From: Chimonanthus salicifolius
Taxonomy: Eukaryota; Streptophyta; Magnoliopsida; Laurales; Calycanthaceae
Length of the DNA: 64,000 nt
Assembly: GCA_013350335.1 (NCBI GenBank)
Contig: CM023541.1
Span: forward strand, 60,949,413-61,013,412
Direction of reading: 5' to 3'
Below are positions 25,752 through 37,900 of the stretch, one piece after another; position 1 is the stretch's first letter; every line of letters starts with the position of its first letter. The notes below the pieces were generated by a model. That model ran no database searches, was not told the origin of the DNA, and worked only from the letters and a program-made list of their open reading frames with translations. Position numbers and translations under genes: made by a program.

Positions 25752-26112
25752 CATTGTGACAAATACCATTCTCGGGATATTAACTGTAATTGGTAATATC
25801 GGGATATTTTTAAATTCTCAAATTTTTACTGAGAAAATCTCGCGGAAATTATAATATTTAAAAATAATAAAAATAGAATAAATAAAAGCATTAATAAAAT
25901 AAAAATGGTAATAAGGAATTTACCGGGAATTTATCGGGAATTTACCGGGATATTATCGCGGTATTACCATTTATCTCGTTTTTAACGCGATTTTATGGGG
26001 AATTTACAAGAAATTTATCGCCATGGCAATAAAAATGCGTTTTTAACGCGGTAATGGTATTTTACCGATAAAAACACAGTATATTTGAAAATACCGCCGA
26101 TATTTGTGACAA
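25752..26112 (+). repeat. CG-rich copy of a ~360-bp MITE-like repeat
   Basis: It starts near ATTGTGACAAATACC and ends near GATATTTGTGACAAGG, so its ends are roughly inverted (TTGTGACAAAT against TTGTCACAAAT). It contains repeated GGAATTTACCGGG and TTAACGCG blocks. The copy at 17421-17722 is the same sequence with most CG sites lost. No coding potential, so a non-autonomous element is the likely origin. Confidence 0.65.
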
Positions 26113-27641
26113 GGAGGCCAAGGTCCAGTCCGAATCTAGTGGATTCATCGCAAATCCAGTACCACTACTTTGATTTTTCTTTTTCTTTTTTTCCTTTTTA
26201 AATCTGCATCTAGTTTGAAGTTTGCAAATGTTATTAGGATTGAAGTCAATTAAAAATTAATTAAAATGTCAAAAATGTAAAGAAAAAATGAGAGGAGAAA
26301 TTTAGAGAGCAGTAATCATGGAGCATCTACTTGTCCATGAAATAATATACCATGGGAGAAAATGGGGGTGCAAAACTCATTAACCTTTTCTTCTCTATTG
26401 TTGGTGGTTTAAAAATTAAAACCATTAACTAAGGATTTTAGATTCCATCCGACGTCATCTCTACATATCTAAATTTGAAACAAGAAGACTGACCACCACA
26501 TGTGACAGTGTGACAAGATCCAATTAAAGGGTCTGTAGGTTGGTTAGGTGACCTGTTTATTCTGAGCAATCCTAATATTTTTTATCCCAGATTGGATAAA
26601 AAAAGTTCAGTTGGCCATGATAGAGACATGAGCTTGCCTAATTGGGATGACCCACGTTACATGAATGTTTGTGTGTTAAAATGGATGAGCCATCCTATTG
26701 GAATGGATACAACGTTTCACTCAACATTAAACTTCAGCTTCGTGTGGGTTCTTAAGTATTGATGTTTATGTTGTAATTTGAGATTAAATTGTCAAATGAT
26801 TGTTATATGATATAGGTTTTTATCCAACAGTAGATAAGAAAATTTTCATTTTTTATGTCCATCCTTGTCATTATCGTTTAATCAAGGTGAAATTTGAATT
26901 ATTTATCCTTTTAAGTATATTACTTTTAGAATTGCATATCACAAAAATAAGGGTGAAAGTCCTACAATTCAACCTAGAGTTATAGCCTATCTAACTAAAT
27001 TGGTTCAAAATTTAAATTGTTTAAAATGTTTTTCTTTATTTATATTTGAATGAAACGTTAATTGATACGATTTGATATATCTTTCACTTTTTGATTTGAT
27101 CATCATAGATAAAAACATCTATTTAATAATTTTATTTAAATATAAAGAAATCATGATATTATTCTAAAAAACTCATTTTGGACTGGTAGATCATACCTCT
27201 AATGGTCAAACCAACAATTCAGTTATTTTGATTTTAGGACGAGAGATCAGCCACGAGACATGATTCATCAGAATATGTAAGATTTTTCAACCGCTAAACA
27301 TATCCTAAAAATAATGAAAGAAATAAAAAAAATCTTCTAATTCCTTATTTTCCCAATATGATCCATTCACAATGGCGATGATCAAACACGTGACAAGGCA
27401 CCGTAAGAGGAACGGTCAGATCTCACTGAAGCAAGCTCATTGCACAACATGATAAGCTTGCGGGGAAATCACTCGTTTCAGAGAATAAAGAGTTAAAGAC
27501 GTTATGTATTATGAACTTAAATTCTAATAATAAAAATCGAAAAACTAGAATCTCCACAGATAGAAAGAGAATCAATTATTTAGTTTGTCATACTCATATA
27601 TCAGGCAAGTTGAAAGGCGAACCCTTCTCCAATCGTCCAAA

Positions 27642-27980
27642 ATGAAGGAAGAAGACGAGAGAGAAGTTGGAAAAGACATGGATTCATGGGACTGTGGCAG
27701 CCCTTTGTATGACTCCTTCGAACTTACTTCTCTCTACCATCTTCTCGATCGGAAACTGATGGCCCTCCCCTTCAGTGACGCCGGATCTTCCAGATTCGAG
27801 GTGAGGCCCAAGGAAGATGACAGAGGAGGGAACTCGAAGGTGGTGCCCTTTGGTGGCTCTGTTGAAGGGAACAAAAGAAAAAGAAAGGTCACTCGAGTTT
27901 GGAAGAAAAACAGTAAGTTTAAGAAGATGAAGGCTGGCATTCACGGCTTTTGCACTTCTTTTGCTTTTTGGAGGAAATAA
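27642..27980 (+). CDS. Small WDCGS-motif protein of unknown function, intronless
   Basis: A 112-residue open frame with its first ATG at 27642 (MKEEDEREVGKDMDSWDCGS). Residues 18-30 carry W-D-C-G-S-P-L-Y-D-S-F-E-L, shared with the two genes at 53915 and 55466 (WDCDSCLYDSFEL), followed by a short helix-like stretch (SLYHLLDRKLMALPF). The C-terminal half is strongly basic (GNKRKRKVTRVWKKNSKFKKMK), which looks like a nuclear-localisation-type cluster; that is inference. No signal peptide or membrane segment is apparent. I believe such short WDCGS..LYDSFEL proteins occur across dicots, but I know no function. Conservation of the motif between distant copies, with divergent flanks, argues that the frame is truly translated. 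Confidence 0.75.
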   Translation: MKEEDEREVGKDMDSWDCGSPLYDSFELTSLYHLLDRKLMALPFSDAGSSRFEVRPKEDDRGGNSKVVPFGGSVEGNKRKRKVTRVWKKNSKFKKMKAGIHGFCTSFAFWRK

Positions 27981-29885
27981 TTAGTATTTGAATTGATGCG
28001 AAATAGAAACTTGTTATAGTTTTCTCTTTCTTTTTATTGTTTATTTGAATTCTATCCTCCGTGGGTTTTTCGTCTTCTCTTCATCGGTTTGTATCTCTTG
28101 ATTTGATTGATTTTTGCTTTTGAGGAAACCGGTAAGGATTATTGTTTTGATTTGTGATTTGTTTTCACTTTGGTCATTTTGGTCGGGCGCAATTGTAATG
28201 GTCCGGTTTAAATTGAAAAATTATATATGGTTAGAGATGGTGAGAGTGATTGCATTGGAATCCCTCTTTATATTAATATAGGCTTTTGGTTGAACCACAT
28301 AAAACTATGTCTTCTCTCTTATATGAGTGATTGATTGATTTCATCTGTGTTAGATTAATTTTGATTTTGCAGAACAACAGGTTCATCAATTTTTTATAGG
28401 TATAACTCTCTCTCTCTCTTAACTTATCTCAATTTCTTAATTTTTCTAAAGATTTTGAAGTTTGGACAAAGTTCTTTTATGAAATAATTACAGACAAATT
28501 TAAAGATGGATTCAAATAACTCATCGGAGAGAATTCACAGGGATAATAAAACAACTTTCCATTTAAGAACACCTTCTAATTTCTAAACACTCAGTTGATT
28601 ATATAATTTTATGGGTAATTATTTTTCAATAATTTTTTTTAAAAAATAGACAATTATCCGACTCCAATAGATTTAAATAATGTCACCCATTTAGTGTAGA
28701 GTGTAGAACACTATAATCCTAATCCTCCGTAAGAGTACAGCCTAAGCCATCATAAAAACTGCCTGTTTTTTAGTTGCAACAAAAATGTTAATTTATTGAG
28801 AGATTAAAAATAAGTCTCTCTAACAAAACGAAAAAAGAAAGTGACAATAGAGAAAGCTGGCATTATGGGCTTGTTACAATCATAGCTGTGGTGTTTGGTT
28901 TTTTTTAGCAATTTCTTACTCTCTCGTGATATTTGTTAAGATATTGTTTTTTTTTTTTATAGTTCTTGTAACCACTGTATCCCTAATTCTACTGAAGGGT
29001 CGGTCTCATTATTATTCCCATTCTACACTTGGCACATATATGATAATTAGGACCTTAGATCCATGCGACACCATGTGAAATTGTGGTGGACCATATGATG
29101 TCCTTATTTAAGCTTTTGGGTTGCTAATATGTGCCAATGTATCCGAATTTGGATCTATTCCTCTCTTTACAACTTTTTTTTTTTAGTAATAAACTTTCCA
29201 ATAAAACATTTGACTAGGTAAATGAAATGATAACAGATATCCTTAATTAAAACCCACAAAAAATCATCATAATTGAATCAATTAAATGATATTTTTGAAA
29301 GAATTTAAAGATTAAAAATAATTTAAATTAATCAAATTTGAATATATTTGATTGATTCAATCAATCAGATATTGGGTAGATCAATATTCAAGAAAAGCCT
29401 TTTTAATAAATCTATCATCAATTTATTTGATGGATCTAAGCTCTAACCTACTAGACGGCTCAATAATAGCCACATAAAAAAGGAACAAACAGTGAAATTT
29501 CGTCCAAATTCCAAAAGCCAGCAACAATTTATTCTGGAAGGGGAATTTCAAAATCGGACAGTTGATCAAATATTTGACAAATATAACAAGTGTCAGAATT
29601 TAATTCTCAATAATTTCAGGTCAATATCTTGATTCTAATAAAGAAAAGCATTGGTCAATTTTTTCATTGGTTGTCGGATAAATAGTCGACTCATGAACAA
29701 ATATACATCAAATTTCTGTAGAGGTGGTGCTCTTTGGAAACTTTTGATAACAAAGTCATTAATTAAGTTTTTTTTGTGATCATTCGATTTAGTTAGTTTC
29801 AATTAATGGTTCAAACTTATTAAACCGTCTTGAATAATTTATTTGCATAATATTATAATAATATGATATAAAATAAAATAAAATT

Positions 29886-29970
29886 CCTATAGGTGATACT
29901 CACCACCCTTAAGGTACACCAAGTCAGACCATGAGGCTTCAACATGATACCTCCCACTTCTTGAGTGGGA
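29886..29970 (-). mobile_element. Fragment of SINE (same family as 15098-15262)
   Basis: The minus strand contains TGGGAGGTATCATGTTGAAGC, then CATGGTCTGACTTGGTGTACC and TTAAGGGTGG, matching the B-box and body of the SINE at 15098-15262. Both ends are missing. Confidence 0.65.
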
Positions 29971-31991
29971 AAGAAGTGAAAAGTTAGATAAATAAAAGTT
30001 GTCATATTTTTTGACTAATCAAATTATGGACTGTCTCAAATGCTAAATTAGGTCTTACCAAGTCAAAACAAACGATTGAATTTGATTTTAGAATAACTCA
30101 TGATCTTTAAGTTTAATGGATTGGGTGAAGAAAAACTTTTTGTTTGGTAAATCCAAAACCAGAGGAGTATTTGGATCTGAAAATTACAAAAGGTTTGATA
30201 TTAAAAAAAATACAATTTTTATCTGTGTGAATTCCAATTTCCAAGAGCAGAGTAACATATGGAAAGATAATAAAGAGCGTTGTCTTAAACTCAGAATGCG
30301 ACAACAGAGGATTTGAATAGATCATATATTTTCTAAAACGAAATAAGAAAAACAGCTAGGTCCATGCTTGCCTTTCTGGTCATGGGCTGTTTGAGCTTAA
30401 AGATTGGATCCGAGAAGACATAAGTTGAGCCCAGTTAAAGTTTAGATTAGAGCCAATAGACTTGATCGAGGACCAATAGATGAGATATTGAGATCCAGTT
30501 ATGCATACAACTATACTAGAGCTTGGGTCTGGCTTTAACGTAGATGGATTTGATTAATTCATTAAATATTGTTCAGGGTGGCTCGACCTAGTCAAAGTGT
30601 CAAACTGAACAACTTTATAGCGCTAGTGTAGCTCTTTTTCCTCGTCATAGTAAGTGGGCTGGGTTAGCTGCACAAGAGCCTGAGTTTAGTTGCTTTGATG
30701 GACTTGTGGCTTTTAGGCTTGTGAACTGGAACAGGGCCTCCCAATAGCTAAACGAGTAGGGCCTGGGCTTGCTTAGCACAACATATCTAAGGCAAATGGA
30801 TCTTACGTCAGTGAAGGCATGAGCTCCTAGCTCCTTCCAGAGTTCCAATATATCAAGTTTTGAAACAAGTTGAGAAAAGAAGACAAGAGAGTAAGGAGAA
30901 GGTAGGGCCAGAATATTTACCCATTCTGTATTTGTATTTTGTAAGGCCCATGTTTTTAGGGTATTCTTTTTATGGAATTTTCAAATTTCACTTGAATGTC
31001 TCTCTCAAGTCTCAACGCGTCATTTTGCTTTTATTATTTGGTGTGAAGTGTGAACATACGTCTCTGTCCATATTCATAATAATGATAATATCATTTTCAG
31101 GAATTTTCTTGTAGCCGTCCAAACAGTTTCCACAATGCCTTTTAGTCTCCGATGTCGAGATCATTACCCATGAGAAATTGAGAATGTTCTTCCTTGCTTT
31201 TTTTTTTAAAAAAAAAAAAATATTCTAGAAGTATCAAAATTTTAATTTAAATATATAATTTAGTTTAGAAAATAACAATAACAACATCATTATCTAAATA
31301 ATTTATCCCATCAATTTAAAATTAAATTTTATATTTAAATTTTATAAATTATTTTTATAGATTAATTGTCTTATCTCACATCCATGAGGATGATACTACA
31401 AAACTCCTTTTATATCCATGATCAAATGGGCCCCATATGAGGCCCTACTCGTAGAGCATTTTGCAAATTGTACTAAATATAAAATGTTGAATTTTTATTA
31501 TTGAACTTTAGATGCTAAATGTTAAATATTTGCTTGAAAAAAACTTGTTCAATACAAAAATTTAAGTAAAAGCTAAATAGTAAAGTTTAATATTTATTTT
31601 ATGAATGTCAAAGTTGGTTGAATACTAAATGTAAACTAAGATGTTGAATATTAAGGTTGATTTTAAATACTAGAATTAAATTCTGATGCATGCTAAATAC
31701 AGAAGTAAGTTAATAATTAGACGTTTTCCACGAGCTTGAGTCCTTAATGCATCAGCAGTAGGCAGTAGGTGATGTGAACACGTGACAATTGATAGGTCAA
31801 GGAAGTTGAAGATTTAAAGGGAGTACATCACAAAGTTTTTTTAAAAGACTTAAATGGTTTCATTTTTAGGCTCTTTCACATATTATTAAGTTTCTAACAT
31901 TTTATTACTATTAAATTATTGATAATTTATAATTTATAATTTATCTTATAAAATTATCATAATTGAAAAAAAAAAATTCTTATAAATTATA

Positions 31992-32187
31992 CTCCCTCTA
32001 TTTCAAATTAGTTATTTTATATGAATTTTGAAATTATCCTAAAATAGTTGTTTCATTTATATTAAAATAGTATAATATGTGTTGAAAATAGATAAGATCA
32101 CGTGAAGTGAAGTGTTAATGTTATATAGAGAGTTTTTTAAAAAATACAATTTTTTTTAATAAAATAATTAAAATAAGACGAAAAAAG
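31992..32187 (+). mobile_element. Stowaway-like MITE (copy 2)
   Basis: A 196-bp element opens CTCCCTCTATTTCAAATTAG and ends ATAAGACGAAAAAAG, imperfect terminal inverted repeats of Stowaway type, flanked by TA on each side (31990-31991, 32188-32189). It is homologous in inverted orientation to 8865-9054. Non-coding. Confidence 0.82.
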
Positions 32188-34945
32188 TATATTTATGGTA
32201 ATGTGCAATCTCAGTAATCTCTAAAAGTATCTTTATAAAAATTAATTTATTTTATATATTTAGAAAACGCGAGGAGGGAGTAGTGGACGGAATCCGTTCT
32301 GATTGGCAGTGGGGTCCATTTTTTCTGTCAGCGTAAGATATGTATCTGTCACTCTTTTTGGCTTTTCAGAAACTCCAAAACGCGGCTTTCGTATTCCAAA
32401 TAATCCCCAACTATTAATAATTATTAATTAATAAACTGAAGAAATGAAAAATCGCCGACTTTTCAGCACATCGCCTGCTACGTAGTTGCCATTTGGAGAC
32501 CTAATTCCTATTTTGAACGAGATTCCATAGAATAATTTTACATAGTTAAATTTAAAAGATAAAAGACAAAAGACTATATATATGATATAAATAAAAAATA
32601 AATTTAATCAATCATAATTTATAAGATAAGTAATAAAACTCAATGAGTTTATAACAATTAAAGTTCAAAATTAAACTATAGCATTCTCTCATATGATATA
32701 TATCGGTCATCAAATTTTTAATATATATCAATCGATATTGACACCTCTAAATTATAGAGACATTTTAAAGTTCTAATGTCCTTCATTTGACGAATTTATC
32801 TAATTAATATATTCAATTGACTAATTACTATTATTAAATATTATAACACAGGCTAACTTGGTTCATTTTTTCTAAAAATAAATCGATTCATTTTTTTTTT
32901 AGTTGGACCAGCTCATCATTTTCATACAAAATGGTTTGACCCATTGAAATTCCTAACTCATAACCACATGTTGTATCACTCTTAGTGCAAACTCAAGTTT
33001 TAATTGATAAATATTAGTGCTTCAACTATTTATTTTAATGACTAGAGTATGCCATAAAGTTATTGAAAACAAAATGATTCTGATGGAAATAAAATGATAT
33101 AAAAATTAATAATCAAGTGAGTTTGATGATAACGAGTGTTTTTTCATTTCACATTTATATATAGTTTTGAATAAATAAATAGTGCTATGAAAACCAGAAG
33201 TTTCACAATTTCATGATGCAGAGCAAATCATTAGGCAGTAATGAAGGAGGTAATATCAGTATTTATCTTTAAGAATAAGTAAGTTTACATCCAAAATTAT
33301 TCTAATGACGTGAGGAAGCTGACTTCTGTTGGACCTCTGCCTTCTCACTCTCAGTTCTGGTTTTTGACTTTTGACCCCCCATTTTCCTGCGATTTTTCGT
33401 TGTTTCCGGTTCTCTCTCCTCTCGTCTTCTCTCAAAGGAGCTGTTGGATATTTTCTTGAAAAAAAAGTTTGAGAGTTTTATTTTTATAAAACAAAGATTT
33501 TTGTGAAAACAGAAAGAAAATAAATACAATTTTAAATAATTTTTATTCTACTTTTCTTGAAAAGGATTAGAAGATCTAATTAAAAAGATAATGAATTTTT
33601 TCATTCAGTAAAAGCTTTAATTTATTTAAATAAGATAAATATTTTAAAATATACAAACAAAATAAATTTCAAAATTTCACAACAAAACACCAACCTCACG
33701 AAGTAAGATGAAACGAAAATATAGTCTTTCTACCAAGTTAATTTTTTGAGAAAAATAGACAGGAAACCCTCTGCTGCCAATGAGACCTCAAAAGTAGAAG
33801 GTTATAATGCAGAATCTAAAGATAATGAGAATTTATCTATTTATAATTGATTAATCAAATTTTAATAAACATATATTTATACTTTTTTCTTATCATCTTA
33901 TAAATTTAAAATTATTTTGAGATACGTTTAGTATTAGATTAAACTCAAAATTTACTTAACTAATAGAATTTTTCAGCCTTTCAAATTATACAAAATAATT
34001 TTAAAATTAAATTAATTATATATATTTAAAATAAATCTATAAAATTAACTCCTTGTTGTAGAATCTGAGTGTGAAAAAATTAGTCAAAAAAAACAGTTTA
34101 GAATGGATAACTTTTATAAGAGAACGGATAACCCCTGTTCAGCGTGTTTTTTTTTTAATAACTTTTGAACATCTATTTTTAATAGGTTATATAAATTATG
34201 TTTATCTAATTTATTAAAAATATATTTTATTTTCCAATATGTAAATAGAAAAATATATGACTAAATTAAAATACTAAGTTAAATTTTTTTATTTTCAGAA
34301 CCAACTATTCTTGTGTATTTTCTAAAAAAAAAAGATTTATAATTTATAAAACATTTTCAAAATTAAATATTTTTAATTCGATTAATTTCTTTGGAAAGAC
34401 GAAAAAGTAAAAGCGGAATTCGCCTTGCGGAAAAGTGGACTTCGTCCTCTCGCTCCCTCTCTGAAGTCGTTGACTGATAATTTCACAACTTTTGCTTTTT
34501 CCTGGAAATCTGTCCCATTTATTATCGTATTTTTTTGGGAAAAGGAACCTCAAGACGCCTCTTTTCGTCTCTTTCTCGGAAAACGAAGAATACATTGAAC
34601 TAACAATTCAGAAAGGAGTTTCTCTGATTTTCGGAGGACCAGCTGAACTTGTTAGCGAACTTCCAAACTTCAAATTCCTTTCTGGGTTTGTACATTTTTT
34701 TTTTGCCTTACGTACAGAAATACGGGATCCTCTCTATGTTTTAGTTCAAAATGGCAGCGTCCGATCGCGTAGCAGAGTTTTTTTTTTAAAAAAATAAAAT
34801 TTTCAGCTTCTGTAGCAGTTCCGAGCGTCTTTCCAACCCACCGGCCCTTAAAAATGGGATCTTTCGCGTTAAATTCTCTGTTTTGAAGAATTTTTTTTTT
34901 TGTTAATTTTAATTTTAATTTTTTGCTTGGGGATTTTCAAAGAGA

Positions 34946-37900
34946 ATGGAGGAAGGCGGGAAAGCTCGAGTAGTTCGTTGCCCGAAGTGCAAGAAGCTTC
35001 TTCCAGAGCTCCCTGACGTTCCCGTCTATCGATGCGGTGGATGCGATGCTACTCTACAAGGTAAGCCATCTTGCTCTATTCATCCAGAGCTACGTTTCGA
35101 TGCATGGAAACGAAAGCTCTTTCTTGGAAAATAATCATCTTTTACAGAAATGAATTTAAGCATCTATGATTTGGTAAAGTATGTTTATTTTTTAATGAAG
35201 TATTTTCTTTTCAACTGGAATTTTCTCGGGAGGCTTGGATTCGATGAAGAGTTCATTTTATTCTATGACAGTGAAAAACCAACTATATGCAAAAACAGAT
35301 GCTTCTCCATACCAATCCGACGAAGAAATGGTCAGATTTTGTGAGAATTCTGAGAGTTATTCTGGTAAAAGATCGGTTGTTTTGAATGAAATGTCTGATA
35401 CAGAGAGGAAGAGCGAAGGCACTGAATTTGGGGAAAAAGATATAGTCTTGACCCATGGAATGAAAAATTTGATAAGTAGTTCTTCCTCTGGAACTGGAAC
35501 TAGGAACATTTTAAATTATTACAGTGGCAGCCGTGGGACTGAAACGGAGTCCTCTGCGTATGGTTTAGGTCGATATCGGCGCCCCCCAAAAGCTCCCATT
35601 GATAAATGTGTTGTTACAAAGAATCATGATTCACATTCTGATGAATTGATCAGAACAAATGTGAGAGAGAATGGAGAAACAAAAGCCGCATTTGAAAATG
35701 CTAGTGGGTTTCAGAAATTCCAGCAAATGCCTGACCGGTGGGCTGTGGATAGAGATGGTTCTTTGGCATTTGGGAGAGTAAGGAGGGCTGAAGTTGAAGG
35801 ATTACAATTTTTTCCTTATGCCGACGAAGGTTCTTCAAATGGCCACCAACTTTCTGCTTATGAGAATGGTGAGCCGATCAAGAATCACTACCCAGATGGG
35901 TTGCATAAGTTTGACAATCTAGAGAATGATCCGGCAGAGCTTTTGAGAAAGCTGGATGAGCTGAGGGATCAGCTTAGCAGATCATGTGATGTATCTGACC
36001 AACCGAAAGAAAGGGGTCCTGCAGATAGAAGGATTGTTCCACCAAATTCTTTTGGCAATCATGATTATTGGCGTATGGAAGGTTTGCCTCCCACAAATAA
36101 AGGTTCTTCTCAGCCTCACCCACCATATTATCCAATCCAGAGGCCATCATACTTTGATAATGAGCTGCCGATTTCTTTGATGGGTAGGCACGATGTGGAT
36201 TTCCAGAAAGGTTATTCTTTGATGTATACCCAGAATGAGATATTGAAATGCAACAGGCCATTTGAGCATCAAGTACCCTGGAGACCTCCGCCGCAACTCT
36301 GTGATCAGTACCCTCGAAGGCCATCAAACAATTACCCACCTGGCCACTGCATTGCAACCAATCGAGATCCTTCAATTTCGCATCCACCACATGGCTTCTA
36401 TCAACAACACCCTTGCTCATGTTTGCATTGCTCCAATAAACATTGGCAAGTGCCACGGCAAATTCCTCCCTCCGTTTTCTCCAACAGGCAGTTACCCAGC
36501 GCTGCACCCAATCACATCTTCTACCATTTGAACAATCCTGGCATATATGGGCCTGAGTCTTATAACCAAAGAGGTGCTAGTGCTGCCCTGCATTCTCATA
36601 AACCACAGCCCCATGTTAGAGGGCATGCTGACCTTGAATTGGATAGAGGTGGTTTTAGAAGAACACAGCCAGAGAGTTCTGTGCTTGCAAAGGGGAATCA
36701 GCGAAGTTGCCGACCTATAGCCAATGGTGCCCCATTTATTACATGCTCTAACTGCTTTGAATTGCTGCAGCTTCCTTGGAAGCTCTCATTGACAGAAAAG
36801 AATCAATGTAAGCTGTGTTGTGGTGCTTGCTCAGATGTGGTCTTATTTACCTTTGATGGTAAGAGGCTTATCTTTCCAGTTTCTTCAAAGTTCAAGGACC
36901 TGCCACTGGAGCTGGATGATGACTCGAATGATTTGGTGAATGATGGTTTAGAATTCAAAGGTTATGTGGCTGAAGGAACTACAAACCCTAATTCAGATGG
37001 TTATGACAGCTCGAGTTATAACATCCAATCTACAAATGCTGAACGCATTTTGTCACCTCCATTTTCTTTGCCCAATGATGATCCAATTGGAAATGTAAGC
37101 ATGTGGAATTTAGGCAAGTTAGAGAAAGATGAAGGATTCTCTTCATCGATTGTTACTTCTGAAGATGAGGAAAGCCCTGATAGTATGATTGTTCAGAGAG
37201 ACATGTCAAACTCCATAGAGCAGCCTTTAGATGTGGGTGTGTCTTCACCACTAGAAGGTTCACCTCACTGTGATGACTTTGAATGTTCTCCAACTAATCG
37301 AGTTGTAAGCAAGTTTGGTAAGGGAAGCAGGAGTTCATGCTCAGATCGAGAGAAGATATTTTTGACCAATGGCACCTCCAGACAGAATTCTGCAAAAGAA
37401 GCATCAAGTGCGACTGAAATGGACTGCTCTTACAATGAGTATTCAAATTCTGGCATGTCTCAAGATTCTGCAGGGGCAGTCAAAGAAGAAGAGCAACACA
37501 AGTTAAGCAAAGGTGGTGAGTCTTTCTTCACTACTTTTGTTAGGAAGAGCTTGAGAGACTTTGGTAGGTTCAGCCAATCATTGGAGAATGACCAACCTAG
37601 TGTTTTAGTCAATGGTCATCCTATATCAGATAGGTTAGTTAAGAAGGCTGAAAAGAAAGCAGGGCGAATCCAACCTGGTGAATATTGGTAAGCTTCTGTT
37701 TGCTTACATCATGTACATTTATTTTTATGTTTGATGTTTATCAAGCTTTCTCTACTGATATATCAAATTATCAATTATATATGAGTGGAGTTGTTGATTT
37801 AAAATTAAAAACCAAAAAGGAGAGAATATAAAAGAGAAATAAAATTCACAAGATCGGAACTGTCAACTGTTTATTTTAGTGGTTCATTTGATAACCTGAC

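Larger units (their letters stand above)
24459..27641. other. Intergenic region, JAR1 to small WDCGS gene
   Basis: The first few hundred bases are presumably the 3' untranslated region of the JAR1-like gene. The middle is occupied by two repeat families (about 25300-25640 and 25752-26112). From 26150 to 27500 the DNA is AT-rich with no recognisable feature. Confidence 0.6.
27981..34945. other. 7-kb intergenic region upstream of the EDR4-like gene
   Basis: It holds a SINE fragment (29886-29970), a Stowaway-like MITE (31992-32187) and many A/T runs. About 30350-30850 is richer in GC and in GGCCTGGGC-like words but encodes nothing recognisable. The last ~500 bp before 34946 probably contain the promoter and leader of the EDR4-like gene; no single clear TATA box stands out. 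Confidence 0.6.
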
